NCBI RefSeq assembly: GCF_001704275.1 | Contig: NZ_CP011533.1 | Coordinates: forward strand, 7,316,001 to 7,380,000 | DNA: 64,000 nt | Reading direction: 5' to 3' | Origin: Streptomyces noursei ATCC 11455 | GTDB lineage: Bacteria > Actinomycetota > Actinomycetes > Streptomycetales > Streptomycetaceae | Shown: piece by piece, positions 63,352 through 64,000 of the stretch | Numbering within the stretch: the first letter of the stretch is position 1 | Layout of the letters: every line of letters begins with the position of its first letter | Notes under the pieces: model-generated | Databases searched by the model: none | The model's input: only the letters and a program-made list of their open reading frames with translations | What the model was told of the DNA's origin: nothing | Made by a program: the position numbers and the translations under genes

Positions 63352-64000
63352 GCGATCCCACAGCCGAAGGGCGGGCTGGTTCAGCCCATGTGGACGACCA
63401 GCCCCGGCCGGGCCGTTGGCTCGCCCTCTCGGTCCTGGTCCTGGCGGTCCTGCTGGTCGGCGTCGACGCCACCGTGCTCGGCCTCGCCACCCCGTTCCTG
63501 AGCGAGGACCTGAAGCCGTCCGGCACCCAGCTGCTGTGGATCGGCGACATCTACTCGTTCGTCATCGCCGGACTGCTGGTCTCCATGGGCAGCCTCGGCG
63601 ACCGGATCGGCCGGAAGAAGCTGTTGCTCATCGGCTCGGTGGCGTTCGGCGCGCTGTCGGTGCTCGCCGCCTACGCCACCAGCCCGTCGATGATGATCAT
63701 CGCGCGCGGCCTCCAGGGCGTGGCGGGGGCGACGCTGATGCCCTCCACCCTCGCCCTGATCCGCAACCTCTTCCACGACCCCAAGGAACGCAGCCTGGCG
63801 ATCGGCATCTGGGGCGCCATGGCTTCGGCCGGCACGGCGGTCGGGCCGGTCCTCGGCGGCTTCCTGCTGGGCCACTTCTGGTGGGGCTCGGTCTTCCTGA
63901 TCAACCTCCCGGTGATGGCGCTGCTGGTCGTCGTCGGCGCCAAGGTGATCCCCGAGTCCCGCAACCCCGACCCCGGTCCGTGGGACGTCCCCAGCGTCGT
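63348..64000 (+). CDS. MFS drug transporter, DHA2 (14-helix) type, truncated by the window end
   Basis: The first 217 residues of an MFS exporter. The loop 2-3 signature GSLGDRIGRKKLLLIG and the motif C-like region GTAVGPVLGGFLLG (helix 5, antiporter motif) are present, along with RGLQGVAGATLMPSTLALIRNLF, typical of QacA/SmvA/LfrA-like DHA2 pumps. Six hydrophobic segments are seen before the window ends. The ATG overlaps the TetR stop (ATGA). It should be a proton-driven exporter of cationic dyes or drugs; the substrate is unknown. Confidence 0.9.
   Translation, partial: MSDPTAEGRAGSAHVDDQPRPGRWLALSVLVLAVLLVGVDATVLGLATPFLSEDLKPSGTQLLWIGDIYSFVIAGLLVSMGSLGDRIGRKKLLLIGSVAFGALSVLAAYATSPSMMIIARGLQGVAGATLMPSTLALIRNLFHDPKERSLAIGIWGAMASAGTAVGPVLGGFLLGHFWWGSVFLINLPVMALLVVVGAKVIPESRNPDPGPWDVPSV

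Overview
The window reads as chromosomal DNA of a Streptomyces or close relative. The G+C content is very high, third codon positions are almost always G or C, GTG starts are common, stop/start overlaps of the ATGA type are frequent, and the gene families are typical of streptomycetes (AfsR-like regulators, DUF1844, DUF1918, DUF1059, mycosin, NsdA-like regulator). Most of it is core chromosome. The stretch from about 22.4 to 38.5 kb is more accessory, with a lanthipeptide locus, STAND regulators containing rare TTA codons, and a transposase remnant.

Region by region. 1-6.6 kb: a gamma-glutamylation catabolic cluster for an amine, probably ethanolamine. It holds a GATase hydrolase, an APC permease, a FadR-type regulator, a GlnA4-like ligase, an aldehyde dehydrogenase and an SDR dehydrogenase. 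A shared 18-bp motif lies upstream of both the permease and the ligase. 6.7-14.3 kb: a secreted HAD hydrolase, a fold-type III PLP enzyme, a proline-rich membrane protein translationally coupled to a mycosin protease, an SseB-like protein, an aquaporin and DUF1844. 14.4-22.3 kb: the translation block infC-rpmI-rplT (infC apparently starts at ATC behind a possible attenuator), a SpoU rRNA methyltransferase, a PAS histidine kinase and pheST.

22.4-30.3 kb: an NsdA-like HTH/TPR regulator, a Nudix hydrolase, a small membrane protein, and a compact class I lanthipeptide locus (48-residue precursor, LanB, LanC). A 17-bp palindrome occurs once before the regulator and twice before the lanthipeptide region. 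An iron-box-controlled small secreted peptide follows. 30.4-38.5 kb: an AfsR-like SARP, a divergent NB-ARC/TPR protein with a RHIM-like N-terminal motif, a GT-B-like protein coupled to an unknown protein, and a transposase remnant.

38.5-52.5 kb: hydroxybutyryl-CoA dehydrogenase, a Tat-exported GHL10 hydrolase, DUF1918, divergent EamA transporter and MocR regulator, GNAT, a PLP fold-type II enzyme, a LuxR-type regulator, a SAM methyltransferase, DUF1059, a Tat lipoprotein of the DMFase type, and a TetR/membrane protein/flavin hydroxylase operon preceded by four tandem palindromes. 52.5-64 kb: arginine biosynthesis argCJBDR and argGH, with ARG-box promoters and two micro-ORFs bridging argC/argJ/argB, interrupted by a PstS-like lipoprotein, tRNA-Pro(GGG) and DUF488. 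A TetR/MFS efflux pair runs off the right end.
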